62,505 bases of DNA from Catenulispora rubra (GCF_015356825.1 NZ_JAACYW010000033.1:1-62505); one strand, 5' to 3'. Shown: positions 7,995 to 16,137, numbered from the stretch's first letter. Notes: generated by a model from the letters alone, not told the origin. Translations and numbers: made by a program.

Positions 7995-8837
7995 CTACGG
8001 AAGCCCTGCGGTCTGAAGCACCTGCTTGAGCACTGCGGGATTGGACCCGACCACCTGCGTGCCGTCGGCCGAGAGCTTGTACAGCGAGGCCGGCAGGTTC
8101 AGCTGCTTGCCGTCGAGCATCAGGGTCGGCGTGCCGCCGAGTCGCAGGGTGTTGAAGTCCGCCATGTTCTGTTGGACCAGGCCTTTGTAGGTGCCTGACG
8201 TGACGCAGGACTCGAAAGCTGGGCTGTCCAGCCCCGGGACCTGCTTCGCGACGGCGATCAGCTTCGCGGGGTCGCGGTAGCCGTCGTTCGATTCGTCGGG
8301 CTGGTTGGCGTAGAGGGCGTCGTGGTACTCGTCGAACTTGCCGACGGTCGCCGCGCACACCGAGGCCGCGCCGGACCACAACGAGCCGCTGCCGTTGCTG
8401 TTGGCGTCGATCAGCGTCACGGGGTGGAACAGGACGCGCAGGGTGCCGGCGGCGGCGTACGCCTTGTAGACCGATGACGAATCCGTTTCCAGCCCCTTGC
8501 AATAGGGACACCGGAAGTCCTCATAGATGGTCAGCGTGTGCGGCGCGGAGGCGGGGCCGAAGGCCAGAGCCGTCGGCTTGTTCGACGGATCGGCGTACTT
8601 GTCGACGACCACCGTCCCGTTCGACGGCACGCTGTACGCCTGCGGCTTGCTCGACGACGCGCTGACCGCGACCCCGACCCCGGTCGCGACGCCGAGCACC
8701 ACCAGCACCGCGGCCAGGATGCCGAGGCGGCGGCGTTGGCGGAGGCGGAGGCGCTGGGCTTGCTGTTCGGCGGCTACGCGTTCGCGTGCGGACTGCTTGT
8801 TGGTTGTTTTGTTCTGAGCTGCGCTCTTCTGGCTCAT
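7995..8837 (-). CDS. Membrane-anchored DsbA-family thiol-disulfide oxidoreductase
   Basis: This 280-residue protein has a short basic cytoplasmic start, a membrane anchor (ILAAVLVVLGVATGVGVAVS, about residues 45-64) and an extracytoplasmic thioredoxin-like domain of the DsbA/Thioredoxin_4 class. The redox site is FRCPYCKG with Cys110 and Cys113. The helical insertion (WSGAASVCAATVGKFDEYHD) and the cis-proline region (LGGTPTLMLDGK) are visible. It should act outside the membrane in making or shuffling disulfides, or as a stress-linked reductase. ATG at 8837 has AGGGTGGG upstream; a frame extension to 8870 lacks such a signal. Additional cysteines at the helical insertion and near CVTSG may form a structural disulfide. 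Confidence 0.85.
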   Translation of the reverse strand: MSQKSAAQNKTTNKQSARERVAAEQQAQRLRLRQRRRLGILAAVLVVLGVATGVGVAVSASSSKPQAYSVPSNGTVVVDKYADPSNKPTALAFGPASAPHTLTIYEDFRCPYCKGLETDSSSVYKAYAAAGTLRVLFHPVTLIDANSNGSGSLWSGAASVCAATVGKFDEYHDALYANQPDESNDGYRDPAKLIAVAKQVPGLDSPAFESCVTSGTYKGLVQQNMADFNTLRLGGTPTLMLDGKQLNLPASLYKLSADGTQVVGSNPAVLKQVLQTAGLP

Positions 8838-9011
8838 CGCCCACCCTGCTTTGATCGCGGTACGAAACACCTCACAAAACGACAGAACCTACGGTTCGGC
8901 TCGGGAGGTTGCATGGCGCGATCAGGCTCGCTGTGGGGGCGCTGGTGTCGGGCTTGGGGTTCAGTGCGCTGCCGGGTGCGGTTGGTTTGTGGGTTTACGG
9001 GCGATTATTAC

Positions 9012-9405
9012 GGCTTCGCGCATGGTTGGATGGCCTCGCAGGGGACGCAGTTCGGTTGAGCGCAGCGGGTTGCGCTGGCGGCTGGCGGTTTTCGCGTGCA
9101 AGACCGCGCCTCGGTCCGAGTCACTGCGCACGCGTTTGGTCTGGCGGGTGGCGGCCGCGTTTGGTGGGTGCGTTGAGGCCTCTGGCGGGCCTCCTCGACG
9201 AGGGGGCGACCCGTGCGTCGGGCTTGATGGCGGCGGTCCGCGACTGTTCGGCTTCTCATCCGCTGTTGCCTGCGCCGCGTTGTTTGGCGGCGGTGCTGCT
9301 TGTGGTCGCCGAGGTTCTGGGTCCCTCGCCCGCTGACGCGGCGAGGGACCCAGAACCAAACCCCCGCATGGTCCTTCGGACCCCCTCACCACATGGTCGG
9401 CCACG
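9012..9405 (-). repeat. Dispersed repeat, copy A (about 395 bp), inverted relative to copy B at 62012
   Basis: Reading the minus strand of this stretch gives a sequence that matches 62012-62418 (plus strand) almost throughout, with small indels and substitutions; my by-eye estimate is about 75-80 percent identity. Landmarks shared by both include GGCGAGGGACCCAGAACC, ACCACAAGCAGCACCGCC, CGCCCCCTCGTCGAGGAGG and CCGAACTGCGTCCCC, with the match fading at GCGAAGCC. Indels break any single shared reading frame, so it is probably not coding. The 8871-9481 interval holds no convincing gene; this repeat fills most of it, and I see nothing definable in 8871-9011. Confidence 0.85.
9313..9357. other. Perfect 18-bp inverted repeat hairpin within dispersed repeat copy A
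   Basis: GGTTCTGGGTCCCTCGCC (9313-9330) and GGCGAGGGACCCAGAACC (9340-9357) pair perfectly around a 9-base loop. The right arm is intact in copy B (62101-62118) while the left arm there is degraded. The structure therefore belongs to the repeat and is not simply a terminator of the neighbouring gene. Confidence 0.9.
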
Positions 9406-9481
9406 CGCGGCCCGTCACGATCAGCTGCCGCCATGGCAGCGGATCTCATCGGGGGCGCCAGCCTGGCAGCTGCCGCTCCGC

Positions 9482-9829
9482 TCACTTCTTGTAGAACAGC
9501 ACCAGCCGGTAGCCGTCCGGGTCGGCCAGCTCGAACTCCAAGCCGCCGCCGGCGCGCTTCGCCGGCTCGCCTGCCGACTTGTATCCCGCTGCGACGACCT
9601 CGGCGTGGGCCTCCTGGATGTCGTCGACCTTGATGTGGACTGCTGTGGCCGTGCCCGGGGCGATCGGGCCGTCGGTGGCCGCGAACGTGACCCAGAACCA
9701 GTTCACGTACAGCGTTACCTGGTTGTCTTCGCGCTTGCCGATGCGGAATCCGAGGGTTTCGTAGAAGGCGACCGTGCGGTCCAGGTCGGCGGATTGGCAG
9801 GTGAGGCCGGAGATGCTGGCGAGCTTCAT
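9482..9829 (-). CDS. VOC (glyoxalase/bleomycin resistance) family protein
   Basis: This 115-residue protein is one vicinal oxygen chelate domain made of two beta-alpha-beta-beta-beta repeats (LTCQSADLDRTVAFYETLGF, later VHIKVDDIQEAHAEVV and LEFELADPDGYRLVLF). The second-module Glu/Asp pattern near the C-terminus fits metal-dependent or ligand-binding VOC proteins, but substrate cannot be inferred. ATG at 9829 follows AAGGA with about 6 bases of spacing. Length is typical of single-domain members, which usually dimerise. Confidence 0.85.
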   Translation of the reverse strand: MKLASISGLTCQSADLDRTVAFYETLGFRIGKREDNQVTLYVNWFWVTFAATDGPIAPGTATAVHIKVDDIQEAHAEVVAAGYKSAGEPAKRAGGGLEFELADPDGYRLVLFYKK

Positions 9830-10011
9830 GGTGGATCCTTGTCGATGTGGTGTCTGTGTTCGGCGCTCCGTTCGGGTCGCTGTCACACTGACGCCGGGCG
9901 CGCTGCGGATGTGACAGCGGTGCCGGAGGGTGGGCGCGGCCCCTATCTTTCACCTCAGGTTGTGCGTGTCCTCGCGTTATTAATATCCGCGTTCCATCTG
10001 GCGCCCTCATC

Positions 10012-11427
10012 GTGAGCAGCGTGCGTATAGCCGTCATCACCGAATCGTTCCTGCCCCGGGTGAACGGGGTCACGAACTCGGTCTGCCGCGTCCTGGAACA
10101 GTTCGCCGCACGAGGGCACGAAGCGCTCGTCATCGCGGCCAAGCCGGGGCCAGAGCGGTACGCCGGGCATGAGGTCGTCTCCGTTGGGGGGTTCGCGTTG
10201 CCGGGGTACCGGTCGTTCGTCGTCGGGATGCCGATGGCGCGGCTGGTCGGGAAGTTGCGCGAGTTCCAGCCCGACGTCGTGTACCTCGCCTCGCCGTTCA
10301 GCCTCGGGTCGGCTGGGGCCACTGCTGCGCGGAAGCTGGACATTCCGTGCGTTGCGGTGTTCCAGACCGACATCGCGGGCTTCGTCAAGCGCTATGGGCT
10401 GCGCGGTACCGACAAGGTGATCTGGTCGTGGCTGCGGCGGATCCACTCGCAGGCCGACCTCACCCTCGTGCCGTCGACAGCGACACTGAAGGCGTTGGAC
10501 GAGCACGGGATCCCGCGCCTGGCGCTGTGGCGGCGGGGGGTCGACGCCGAGCGCTTCCATCCGCGCTACCGGGACGAGATGCTGCGGCACGAGGTCGCGC
10601 CGGACCGGGAGACCGTCGTCGGGTACGTCGGCCGGCTCGCTCCGGAGAAGCGGGTCGAGTTGCTGGCGAACCTCAGCGGGCTGCCCGGTGTGCGGCTGCT
10701 GGTCGTGGGCGACGGGCCGGCCGAGGGCAAGCTGCGGGAGGCGCTGCCGACCGCGACGTTCACCGGGTTCCTGGACGGCCACGAGCTGTCGCGGGCCTAC
10801 GCGAGCCTGGACGTGTTCATCCACACCGGTGCCGACGAGACGTTCTGCCAGTCGGTGCAGGAGGCGATGGCCAGCGGGGTCCCGGTGGTGGCACCGGCCG
10901 CGGGCGGTCCGCTGGACCTGGTCACGCCGGGCCGCACCGGGGTGTTGTACGACCCTGATTCGGTCTCCGAGCTGCGGGCCGCCGTGATGCGGCTGGCTGC
11001 GAACCGCGAGCTGCGGAACGAGTACGGGGCCAATGCCCGCGCCGAGGTCGAGTCCCGTACTTGGGACACGGTCAGCGACCAGTTGATGGGGCATCTGGAG
11101 TCGGTGGTCAGCAGCCGTAGTCGGGTCGCGGCAGCGCCGGAGGCCGGGATGATCACGACCACGGTCGAGGCCAACGCCGCCGCCGGCAAGCTCGGCGCGC
11201 GTAAGGCGGTCGCGGGCAAGCTCGGCATCGGCAGGGCTGCCGCAAGGATGGCGCCTGTTGAGAGCAAGGCTGCCGCAAGTGTGGCTGCCGCAGGCATGGC
11301 GCCTGCGGAGAGCAAGGCCGTCGCCGGCAAGGCTGCCGCTGCGAGCAACGTCGGCGCGGGCAACGGCGCCGCCGCCAAGCCCGCCAAGGACTCCGCGTCG
11401 CCGGCCGGCCTCGAAACGGCGGCGTGA
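10012..11427 (+). CDS. GT4-type glycosyltransferase, MgtA/PimB-like alpha-mannosyltransferase
   Basis: This 471-residue GT-B enzyme likely transfers mannose or a similar sugar from a nucleotide donor to a lipid or polyprenyl acceptor at the inner membrane face. The N-terminal acceptor domain starts VRIAVITESFLPRVNGVTNS, a signature of the mycobacterial MgtA group. The donor domain has GYVGRLAPEKRVE and the E-x7-E motif (Glu276 and Glu284, in ETFCQSVQE). After about residue 375 comes an Ala/Gly/Lys-rich low-complexity tail of nearly 100 residues, longer than the family needs. The start is GTG 10012, with no clear ribosome binding site; an AT-rich TAATAT about 25 bases upstream could be its -10. 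The stop codon directly abuts the next gene's ATG, so the two are translationally coupled. Confidence 0.88.
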   Translation: MSSVRIAVITESFLPRVNGVTNSVCRVLEQFAARGHEALVIAAKPGPERYAGHEVVSVGGFALPGYRSFVVGMPMARLVGKLREFQPDVVYLASPFSLGSAGATAARKLDIPCVAVFQTDIAGFVKRYGLRGTDKVIWSWLRRIHSQADLTLVPSTATLKALDEHGIPRLALWRRGVDAERFHPRYRDEMLRHEVAPDRETVVGYVGRLAPEKRVELLANLSGLPGVRLLVVGDGPAEGKLREALPTATFTGFLDGHELSRAYASLDVFIHTGADETFCQSVQEAMASGVPVVAPAAGGPLDLVTPGRTGVLYDPDSVSELRAAVMRLAANRELRNEYGANARAEVESRTWDTVSDQLMGHLESVVSSRSRVAAAPEAGMITTTVEANAAAGKLGARKAVAGKLGIGRAAARMAPVESKAAASVAAAGMAPAESKAVAGKAAAASNVGAGNGAAAKPAKDSASPAGLETAA

Positions 11428-12180
11428 ATGCCCCGCCCGCAATTACTCGTCTCCATCCACGACATCGCCCCGGCCAGCGCTTCGGCCACCGAGCGCTGGC
11501 TGGCCGACCTCGACGCCCGCGGCGTCCCGGCCACCCTGCTGGTGATCCCGGGACCGTGGCGCGGCTCCCGGCTGAGCCAGAGTCCTGATCTGGTCGCCGC
11601 GCTGCACGACGCCGAGTCCCGGGGCCACGAGCTGGCGCTGCACGGCTGGGCGCACAAGGCCGGGCCGACCGGGCCGCCGCTGCGTCGTGCCGCTGCGCAG
11701 CTCCTCGCGCGCGGCGCGGGCGAGTTCGCGGCGCTGGACGTCGTCGATGCCACCGCGCGGCTGTCGGCCGGGTTGGCGGAGCTCGCCGCCCTCGGCATCG
11801 AACCGGTGGGCTTCCACCCGCCGGGCTGGCTCGCCTCTCCCGGGGCGTACCAGGCGCTGCGGCGCGTCGGGCTGCGGTATTCGTCGTCGCACCTGTTCGT
11901 CCGCGACCTGATCACCGAACGGCGCTACACGCTCCCGGCGCTCTCGCACCGTCCCGGCGGCGCCGGCGAGGTCTTCGGCGCGCGCCTGATGCACAAGTCG
12001 GCCGCCGCGATGGCCCGGCGCGGCCGGTCCTTCCGGGTCGCGCTGCACCCGGACGACCTGCTGCACCCCGGGCTGCGCGCGACCACGCTCGCCGTCATCG
12101 ACGAGGCACTGGCCGCCGGCTATCGGGCCGGCACCTATTCCGGCCTCGTGATGCGCGGTGCGGCGGTTCCGATCCCGTGA
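11428..12180 (+). CDS. DUF2334-type polysaccharide deacetylase-like protein
   Basis: This 250-residue protein has a NodB-like polysaccharide deacetylase fold of the DUF2334 kind. The metal-site motif VSIHDIAPAS (residues 8-17) supplies His and Asp, HGWAHK (about 72-77) gives a second histidine pair, GFHPPGWL (about 131-138) is the third motif, and RVALHPDDLLHP (about 202-213) supplies the C-terminal histidine. There is no signal peptide, so it works in the cytoplasm, perhaps deacetylating the sugar-lipid that the two flanking glycosyltransferases make. Its ATG follows the upstream TGA with no gap, and its TGA overlaps the downstream GTG by 4 bases, which indicates a tightly coupled three-gene operon. 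Confidence 0.85.
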   Translation: MPRPQLLVSIHDIAPASASATERWLADLDARGVPATLLVIPGPWRGSRLSQSPDLVAALHDAESRGHELALHGWAHKAGPTGPPLRRAAAQLLARGAGEFAALDVVDATARLSAGLAELAALGIEPVGFHPPGWLASPGAYQALRRVGLRYSSSHLFVRDLITERRYTLPALSHRPGGAGEVFGARLMHKSAAAMARRGRSFRVALHPDDLLHPGLRATTLAVIDEALAAGYRAGTYSGLVMRGAAVPIP

Positions 12181-13364
12181 GGATCGTCCAGCTCGCCAAC
12201 GCCTACAGCCCCACGTCGGGCGGCCTGCGTACGGTGGTCGACGCGCTGGGCCGGGGGTACATGGCGGCGGGGCACGAGCGGGTGCTGGTCATCCCGGGCC
12301 AGCGCCACTCGCGGGAAGAGGGCGAGTCAGGGCTCGTGGTCACGCTGCCCAGCCTGCCGGTCAGCGGCGGGTACCGGATGATCCCGCGGTTCTCGCCGGT
12401 GAAGGACCTGCTGGAGGAACTGCAGCCGGACTCGGTCGAGGTCTCGGACAAGGCGACGCTGTCCGCCGCCGGCCCCTGGGCCCGCAAGCGCGGCGTCGGC
12501 GCGGTGCTGATCTCGCACGAGCGGCTGGACGCCGTCGCCGCTGCCCGCTTTCCGCACGCCTGGGCCGCCAGCCACCGCGCGCTGCAACCCGCGTTGCACC
12601 GGCGCTCGCGGCGCCTGGCGACCCGGTTCGACGCGATCGTGGTCGCCTCGGCCTTCGCCGGGCGCGAGTTCGACGGCTTCGCCGGACTGCTGCGCGAGAT
12701 CCCGCTCGGCGTGGATCTGGACACCTTCCGGCCCTGCCGGGTCCCGAGTCCGGAACGCTCCGAGGTGCCCCGGGGCACCGGAGAGCACCCCTGGCAGCTG
12801 GTCTACAGCGGACGGTTGTCGACCGAGAAGAACCCGATCGCGGCCATCGCCGCCGTCAAAGCCCTGGTCGCCGACAACCTCGCGGTCCACCTCGACATCT
12901 ACGGCTCCGGTAGCCAGCGCCAGCAACTGGAACGCTTCGCCGCCGACCTGCCGGTCACGTTCCACGGCCACATGTCCGACCGTGTCGAGCTGGCCGAGCG
13001 CATCGCGGCGGCCGACGTCGTCATCGCGCCGGGTCCGGCGGAGACGTTCGGCCTCACCGTCCTGGAGTCGCTGGCCTGCGGCACGCCGGTGGTCACGGCG
13101 GATACCGGCGGTGCTGGCGAGCTGCTGGCGGCCGGTGCTGGACTGACGGCTGCGTGCACCGGGGAGGACATGGCGCGTGCCGTGGCGGGGATCCTGGCCT
13201 GGCCGGAGGCGGAGCGGCGGGCTGCCGCACGGCGCCGGGCCGAGCAGTTTCCGTGGTCGGCGACTGTTGCCTCGATGCTGGACGTTCACGCTTCGCTGGC
13301 CGCGCGGGAGCGGAACCTGAGTCGGTTGAAGCGCCGGGGGCTGCGACGGCGCCGGGGCGTTTGA
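12177..13364 (+). CDS. GT4-type glycosyltransferase
   Basis: This 395-residue GT-B glycosyltransferase begins MRIVQLANAYSPTSGGLRTV, the usual first strand and glycine-rich loop of GT4 enzymes. The donor-binding half has VYSGRLSTEKNP and the E-x7-E motif with Glu289 and Glu297 (ETFGLTVLE). The C-terminus is Arg-rich and basic (RLKRRGLRRRRGV), which may dock to the anionic membrane. The GTG start overlaps the TGA of the deacetylase gene. With the MgtA-like enzyme two genes upstream it probably builds one glycolipid or lipoglycan. It converges on a TetR gene with a 19-bp gap. Confidence 0.88.
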   Translation: MRIVQLANAYSPTSGGLRTVVDALGRGYMAAGHERVLVIPGQRHSREEGESGLVVTLPSLPVSGGYRMIPRFSPVKDLLEELQPDSVEVSDKATLSAAGPWARKRGVGAVLISHERLDAVAAARFPHAWAASHRALQPALHRRSRRLATRFDAIVVASAFAGREFDGFAGLLREIPLGVDLDTFRPCRVPSPERSEVPRGTGEHPWQLVYSGRLSTEKNPIAAIAAVKALVADNLAVHLDIYGSGSQRQQLERFAADLPVTFHGHMSDRVELAERIAAADVVIAPGPAETFGLTVLESLACGTPVVTADTGGAGELLAAGAGLTAACTGEDMARAVAGILAWPEAERRAAARRRAEQFPWSATVASMLDVHASLAARERNLSRLKRRGLRRRRGV

Positions 13365-13383
13365 GGCGGTTCTCGCACTGGAG

Positions 13384-14052
13384 CTACACAGGCGTCTGCA
13401 AACCGTTCAGCAGCACCGCGATCAGCCGTCGCGGCTCGTAACGCGGGTCGAGATCCCGCCCGACGCACAGGTTCCCGACCCCGCGCATCAGCTCGTAGGC
13501 GCCGATGTCCGAGCGGATGTCGCCGGCGGCGACGGCGGCCTCGATCAGCGTCGTGGCGACGGGTCCGAGGCGGTCGAGGAAGTACGTGTGCAGCGCGGTG
13601 AAGGTGCCGGCGTCCGAGCGCAGGGCGTCGGCCAGGCCGTGCTTGGTGACCAGGAAGTCGGTGAACATGTCGATCCACCGGCGCAGCGCCTCGAAGGGCC
13701 TGTCGGCCTCGGCCAGCAGGGTCGGGCCGGCCGCGGCGCACTCCTCGATCTGGTGCCGGTAGACGGCGGTGATGAGGTCGGCGCGGGTCGGGAAGTGCCG
13801 GTAGAACGTGCCGACGCCCACGCCGGCCTTGGCCGCGATCTGCCGGATCGGGGCGTCCACGCCCGAGGCGACGAAGACCTCCGCGGCTGCTGCGAGCAGC
13901 GTCTGCTCGTTGCGTGCGGCGTCGGAGCGCTTGCTGCGGGGCTCCGGCTGCGTAGGAGTCACCGGCGGCTCAGTGGACTCAGTGGACTCAGTGGACTCAG
14001 TGGACTCAGTGGACTCAGTGGACTCACGGGGCACAGCGGGCTCAGTGGGCAC
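13384..14052 (-). CDS. TetR/AcrR family repressor with a Ser-Thr-Glu repeat N-terminus
   Basis: This 222-residue regulator has a TetR-type helix-turn-helix at about residues 45-90 (TLLAAAAEVFVASGV ... IAAKAGVGVGTFYRHFPTRA) and a C-terminal ligand domain of about 120 residues. The first 35 residues are disordered and carry a Glu-Ser-Thr repeat encoded by six 9-bp units. GTG at 14052 is chosen over TTG at 14079 because GGAAGGA lies 6 bases upstream. It is divergent from two alpha/beta hydrolase genes; a palindrome in that promoter is its likely operator, so it probably represses the hydrolases and senses their substrate or a related ester. Confidence 0.9.
   Translation of the reverse strand: MPTEPAVPRESTESTESTESTESTESTEPPVTPTQPEPRSKRSDAARNEQTLLAAAAEVFVASGVDAPIRQIAAKAGVGVGTFYRHFPTRADLITAVYRHQIEECAAAGPTLLAEADRPFEALRRWIDMFTDFLVTKHGLADALRSDAGTFTALHTYFLDRLGPVATTLIEAAVAAGDIRSDIGAYELMRGVGNLCVGRDLDPRYEPRRLIAVLLNGLQTPV
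13972..14025. repeat. Six 9-bp tandem repeats (AGTGGACTC) inside the TetR coding sequence
   Basis: Six exact copies of AGTGGACTC lie head to tail. Because 9 is a multiple of 3, gain or loss of units keeps the TetR frame and only changes the length of the (Glu-Ser-Thr)n segment. Confidence 0.95.
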
Positions 14053-14072
14053 AGGGTTCCTTCCGACGCGCG

Positions 14073-14102
14073 TTGACAAAGCGGAACGCGGTTCCGGATA
14101 CT
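14073..14102 (+). promoter_or_regulatory. Promoter of the alpha/beta hydrolase operon (TTGACA-N18-GATACT)
   Basis: A consensus -35 (TTGACA, 14073-14078) and a good -10 (GATACT, 14097-14102) are separated by 18 bases and face the hydrolase genes. This is an unusually strong vegetative-type promoter for the window. The spacer is filled by a palindrome. Confidence 0.75.
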
Positions 14103-14120
14103 AACCGGAGAAGCGTTCCG
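14082..14120. promoter_or_regulatory. Tandem TetR-type operator candidates
   Basis: CGGAACGCGGTTCCG (14082-14096) is a perfect 6+3+6 palindrome lying exactly between -35 and -10. CGGAGAAGCGTTCCG (14106-14120) is a degenerate second copy placed just after the -10, at 24 bp centre-to-centre. Occupation would block RNA polymerase directly. The divergent TetR protein is the obvious candidate ligand, which would also give autoregulation. Confidence 0.65.
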
Positions 14121-14168
14121 TTTCAGCTTAGCCGAGCTGAACGGCAGCGCGTAGAAGGGAGTCTTCTC

Positions 14169-15095
14169 ATGAGCGCGTTCCCCGTCCTGTCCTACAGCCC
14201 GGTGGCGCTGCCCGTCCCCGGGCGTCCGGTCGATCTCGAACTCCGCGCCTCGGCGCCCGCCGTCGGGACCGGGCTGCCGGTGATCCTGCTGTCCCACGGG
14301 CACGGCGGATCCAACAACCTGTCCTCGCTCAACGGCTACGGACCGCTCGCCAACGCCTGGGCGGCGCAGGGCTTCGTAGTCATCCAGCCGACGCACCTCA
14401 GTTCCAGGACCCTGAGTCACCGGGTCGCCGACCTGCCCGACGGGCCGCTGTTCTGGCGGTCGCGGGCCGAGGACATGACGCACATCCTCGACCGGCTGGA
14501 CGTCATCGAGCAGGCCGTGCCCCAGCTGGCCGGGCGGCTCGACGCGGAAAAGGTCGCCGTCGCAGGGCATTCGCTCGGCGGCTTCACGGCCAGTGTGTTG
14601 CTGGGGGCTCAGGTCGATCCCGGCACCGGGGAGGTGGTGGATCTTACCGAGCCGCGGATCAAGGCCGGAGTGCTGCTGGCCGCTCCGGGGCGGGGCGGTG
14701 ACGCGCTGAACGGTCCGCGGGCGTCCATCGTGCCGTTCTTCCGCTCGGTCGACTTCGCGACGATGACCACGCCGGCGCTGGTCGTCGCCGGGGACAAGGA
14801 CGACTCGCAGCACTTCACGGACATCGGCCCGCAGTGGCACGTCGATCCGTACACCCTTGCCCCCGGTCCGAAGAGCCTGCTCACGCTCTTCGGCGCCGAG
14901 CACGGCCTCGGTGGCATCGCCGGCTACGACGCGGCCGAGACCACCGATGAGAACCCTGAGATGGTCGGGGCGGTTGTCCGGCTGACGGGTGCTTACCTGC
15001 GTTCGCAGCTGTTCCCGGGCGACGACGCGTGGCGGGTGGCGAGTGAGGCGCTGACGGTCGGTCCGGACGCGTTCGGGCACGTCGACAGCAAGTAA
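14169..15095 (+). CDS. Alpha/beta hydrolase (chlorophyllase/PAF-acetylhydrolase-like)
   Basis: This 308-residue cytoplasmic hydrolase has the fold's oxyanion region LLSHGHGGSNN (about 39-49) and a nucleophile elbow AGHSLGG with Ser135. The likely acid is in VVAGDKDDSQ and the likely histidine in FGAEHGLGG. No signal peptide is present. It resembles chlorophyllase-type and PAF-acetylhydrolase-type esterases of actinobacteria. It is first in a two-gene operon with a paralog 38 bp downstream. ATG at 14169 has AGAAGGGA 8 bases upstream. Substrate is unknown; the divergent TetR suggests induction by a small molecule. Confidence 0.87.
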   Translation: MSAFPVLSYSPVALPVPGRPVDLELRASAPAVGTGLPVILLSHGHGGSNNLSSLNGYGPLANAWAAQGFVVIQPTHLSSRTLSHRVADLPDGPLFWRSRAEDMTHILDRLDVIEQAVPQLAGRLDAEKVAVAGHSLGGFTASVLLGAQVDPGTGEVVDLTEPRIKAGVLLAAPGRGGDALNGPRASIVPFFRSVDFATMTTPALVVAGDKDDSQHFTDIGPQWHVDPYTLAPGPKSLLTLFGAEHGLGGIAGYDAAETTDENPEMVGAVVRLTGAYLRSQLFPGDDAWRVASEALTVGPDAFGHVDSK

Positions 15096-15133
15096 TTCAG
15101 TCCTGATCAACCCTGAGAAAGGTTTCTATAGCC

Positions 15134-16078
15134 ATGTCAACGACATCAAGCACATCGAATCTGGATTCTGCGATCGGTGCGGCCACTTCCATCGTCTCGG
15201 TCAAGCCGGTCGTGCTCGCCGCGCCGGAGCGTGGCGACGACCTCCAGGTGCGGGTGTCCGCGCCGGTGAGTGGCAGCGCGCTGCCGGTCGTGGTGTTCTC
15301 GCACGGCTTCGGCGGATCGCTGGACAAGTACGCGCCCTTGGCTGATTTCTGGGCCTCGCACGGCTTCGTGGTCGTGCAGCCTACGCACTTGGACTCCCGG
15401 ACGCTGGCCGTCACGCCGGACGATCCGCGGTACGCGAACATCTGGCGCGTGCGGATCGACGACCTGACGCGGGTCATTGACGAGCTCGGCACGTTGGTGG
15501 CGGCCGTGCCCGGATTGGCGGGTCGTGTTGATATCGATCGCATCGCCGTCGCCGGCCACTCGTGGGGTGCGCAGACGGCAAGCACGCTGCTCGGCGCCGG
15601 TGTCCTCGACGCTTCGGGCGTTCCGGGCGAGGACTTCGCCGACAAGCGTGTGACGGCAGGCGTGTTGCTGTCGCTGACCGGAACCGGCGAGAGCCTGTCC
15701 CCGTTCGCGGCGGAGAACTTCTCCTTCATGCACCCGGATTTCAGTGATCTGACCACGCCGGCGCTCATCGTCACCGGCGACAGCGACCAGTCGCAGCTGT
15801 CCACCCGCGGCCCGGACTGGTTCACGGACGCCTACTTCATGAGCCCCGGCGCCCAGCACCTGCTGACGCTGTTCGGCGGCGAGCACTCGCTCGGCGGCAT
15901 CGTCGGCTACAGCTCGGCCGAGACCACCGACGAGAACCCCGAGCGCGTCGCGCTCATCCAGCGCATCACGACCGCCTACCTGCGCACGGCGCTCGGCGTG
16001 GACGCGGGGAGCTTTGCGGCGGCCAGCGCGGCGACGACTCAGGATGCTGATGCAGTCGGGCGAATCGATTCGAAGTAG
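15134..16078 (+). CDS. Alpha/beta hydrolase, paralog of the upstream gene
   Basis: This 314-residue hydrolase is clearly a paralog of the preceding one: the same order of motifs appears as VVFSHGFGGS, VVQPTHLDSRTL, AGHSWGA (nucleophile Ser143), VTGDSDQSQ and LFGGEHSLGG, and even the TTDENPE segment is shared. It differs by a Ser/Thr-rich start of about 20 residues. AGAAAGG precedes its ATG. The pair looks like a tandem duplication with divergence, perhaps to widen substrate range under the same TetR control. A perfect 18-bp hairpin follows the stop codon. Confidence 0.87.
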   Translation: MSTTSSTSNLDSAIGAATSIVSVKPVVLAAPERGDDLQVRVSAPVSGSALPVVVFSHGFGGSLDKYAPLADFWASHGFVVVQPTHLDSRTLAVTPDDPRYANIWRVRIDDLTRVIDELGTLVAAVPGLAGRVDIDRIAVAGHSWGAQTASTLLGAGVLDASGVPGEDFADKRVTAGVLLSLTGTGESLSPFAAENFSFMHPDFSDLTTPALIVTGDSDQSQLSTRGPDWFTDAYFMSPGAQHLLTLFGGEHSLGGIVGYSSAETTDENPERVALIQRITTAYLRTALGVDAGSFAAASAATTQDADAVGRIDSK

Positions 16079-16087
16079 CGGGGAAAT

Positions 16088-16126
16088 CGGTGGCGGGACC
16101 GGGTGCCACACCCGGTCCCGCCACCG
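16088..16126 (+). terminator. Perfect 18-bp stem, 3-base loop terminator
   Basis: CGGTGGCGGGACCGGGTG (16088-16105) pairs with CACCCGGTCCCGCCACCG (16109-16126) around CCA. It begins 9 bases after the hydrolase stop codon. No U-tract follows. Confidence 0.8.
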
Positions 16127-16137
16127 TTGCTGCCTGA

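Noticed and set aside
8909..10015. A 368-residue plus-strand frame through repeat copy A
   Set aside because: It is antisense to the VOC gene in its second half and covers the non-coding repeat in its first half, with no recognisable domain.
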